Shown: positions 4,883 through 5,598 of the stretch, in pieces | Position numbering within the stretch: the first letter of the stretch is position 1 | How the letters are laid out: each line of letters starts with the position of its first letter | Assembly: GCA_002493395.1 (NCBI GenBank) | Contig: DKYS01000104.1 | Location: 24,815 to 30,412 of the forward strand | From: Turicibacter sp. UBA7094 | GTDB taxonomy: Bacteria; Bacillota_I; Bacilli_A; MOL361; Turicibacteraceae | Direction: 5' to 3' | Length of the DNA: 5,598 bases | Program-made: the position numbers and the translations under genes | Notes under the pieces: generated by a model | Databases searched by the model: none | What the model saw: the letters and a program-made list of their open reading frames with translations, nothing else | Told to the model about the DNA's origin: nothing

Positions 4883-5598
4883 GATTAAACTCCTCGTTAC
4901 ATGAGATGGTAGGCTCAATTCCATATTTTCTTAAAAATCTGAAAAAGTAGCGTTGAACATCGACTTCTTCTAAAGACGAGGTAAACGTAATGGTAAACTG
5001 ATCTTGATAGGAAACGACCCCACATCGGATCGTTTGATGAGGTGTAAGTGGGATTAAAACCCGAACTTCCTCAATATACGGGGTCAACTCATCTAAAAAC
5101 TCTACTTTTCCTAAATTAGAAACCGTCGTTGTCACACCTTTATCTGCCTCACGATAAATGTGACGCATCACCATATTTTTAATCACTAACGGAACAAAGC
5201 GAATCATCATATTTTTTTGTGCACTGACATTATCTTTAATTTTACGCCTAATGACGTCTAATTGTTTTCCGTTCTTTAATTGTTGATCAACCTGTTGCAG
5301 TAACGACTCAAACGTTAAGTCGTGCGTCGGTTGAATCACGACATCGACATTAAAGAAAAAATTCCGTAACGTCTGCGAGTTAAAATGACGTCTTAAATCA
5401 AAGGGAACCGTTACAATCATCGGACGGTTCGTTTGATTAAAGCGATAATTTTGCTCATAAATTGAATAAATTAAGACCGCACAAAGAAAGGAGGACACGC
5501 TCACATGATGCCCTTTTGCAGCCGCAATCACCTGCTTCGTCGACATCGTGCCATGGATGACCTTTAACTCTTGAGGGCGCTTTTTAATTCCTTTAATT
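4866..5598 (-). CDS. Alcohol acetyltransferase-like / condensation-fold acyltransferase, C-terminal part
   Basis: Only the C-terminal 243 residues are visible. The frame stays open to the right edge, so the ATG at 5546 is internal: the codons before it read as coding (KRPQELKVIHGT), and family members are roughly twice as long. Visible signatures are VSVSSFLCAVL after a small helix, VPFDLRRHF followed by TLRNFFF (about 5355-5408), a conserved-looking RFVPLVIKNMVM helix, and SNLG (5109-5120). These match the C-terminal half of the NRPS-condensation-like/alcohol acetyltransferase superfamily, which transfers acyl groups from CoA or a carrier protein to an alcohol or amine. The catalytic HHxxxDG motif belongs in the missing N-terminal half and cannot be checked. 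The substrate is unknown. The gene is the first visible member of an operon with the overlapping DUF6320 gene, which suggests a membrane-linked role. Confidence 0.8.
   Translation of the reverse strand, partial: IKGIKKRPQELKVIHGTMSTKQVIAAAKGHHVSVSSFLCAVLIYSIYEQNYRFNQTNRPMIVTVPFDLRRHFNSQTLRNFFFNVDVVIQPTHDLTFESLLQQVDQQLKNGKQLDVIRRKIKDNVSAQKNMMIRFVPLVIKNMVMRHIYREADKGVTTTVSNLGKVEFLDELTPYIEEVRVLIPLTPHQTIRCGVVSYQDQFTITFTSSLEEVDVQRYFFRFLRKYGIEPTISCNEEFNHEILF
4890..4895 (-). promoter_or_regulatory. Ribosome binding site inside the upstream gene, deciding the DUF6320 start
   Basis: The minus strand reads GAGGAG, seven nt before the ATG at 4882. It is embedded in the last codons of the acyltransferase gene, which stops at 4866. 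Confidence 0.8.

Noticed and set aside
5544..5546. ATG as start of the acyltransferase
   Set aside because: The frame continues open to the right edge with plausible coding sequence, no ribosome site is seen, and starting here would remove the N-terminal half with the catalytic motif.

Overview
The window reads as chromosomal DNA of a low-GC, Gram-positive-type bacterium (Bacillota). The evidence is the strong GGAGG-type ribosome sites with 5-8 nt spacing, SigA-like promoters, short U-tailed intrinsic terminators, and families common in Firmicutes (DUF2871, DUF6320, the AmmeMemo fusion protein, zinc-ribbon proteins). A gut anaerobe of the Turicibacter/Erysipelotrichia or Clostridia kind would fit, but nothing here fixes the genus. 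No RNA gene, insertion sequence, CRISPR array or phage gene was seen.

Layout. Positions 1-292 hold no gene; they carry one or two promoters, a 12-bp palindrome at the predicted transcription start, a leader hairpin and a terminator-like hairpin facing the other way. A plus-strand gene (293-1378) encodes a flippase-like, multi-pass membrane protein of the LPG_synthase_TM/UPF0104 family. Everything after it is on the minus strand: a small DUF2871 membrane protein (1405-1830), a 450-aa MEMO-like/AMMECR1 fusion protein (1960-3312), a soluble tandem zinc-ribbon protein (3510-3962), and an overlapping pair made of a zinc-ribbon membrane protein of DUF6320 type (4220-4882) and an acyltransferase/condensation-fold protein that runs off the right edge (4866-5598).

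How it works together. The genes are mostly separate transcription units, each closed by its own hairpin. The first two genes converge on one symmetric terminator that both can use. Only the acyltransferase-DUF6320 pair is clearly an operon, with a 17-nt overlap and the second ribosome site inside the first gene. No shared pathway joins all five genes. Three deal with membranes or acyl groups (flippase-like protein, acyltransferase, DUF6320), and two carry C-x2-C-x10-C-x2-C zinc ribbons.

Most notable is the 450-aa protein. Its overall fold signature is clearly that of the AmmeMemoRadiSam system protein A fusion, yet the signature residues I recall for the family are altered in both halves, while the reading frame is intact and the length normal. 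It may be a repurposed or non-catalytic member. No radical SAM partner lies in the window.
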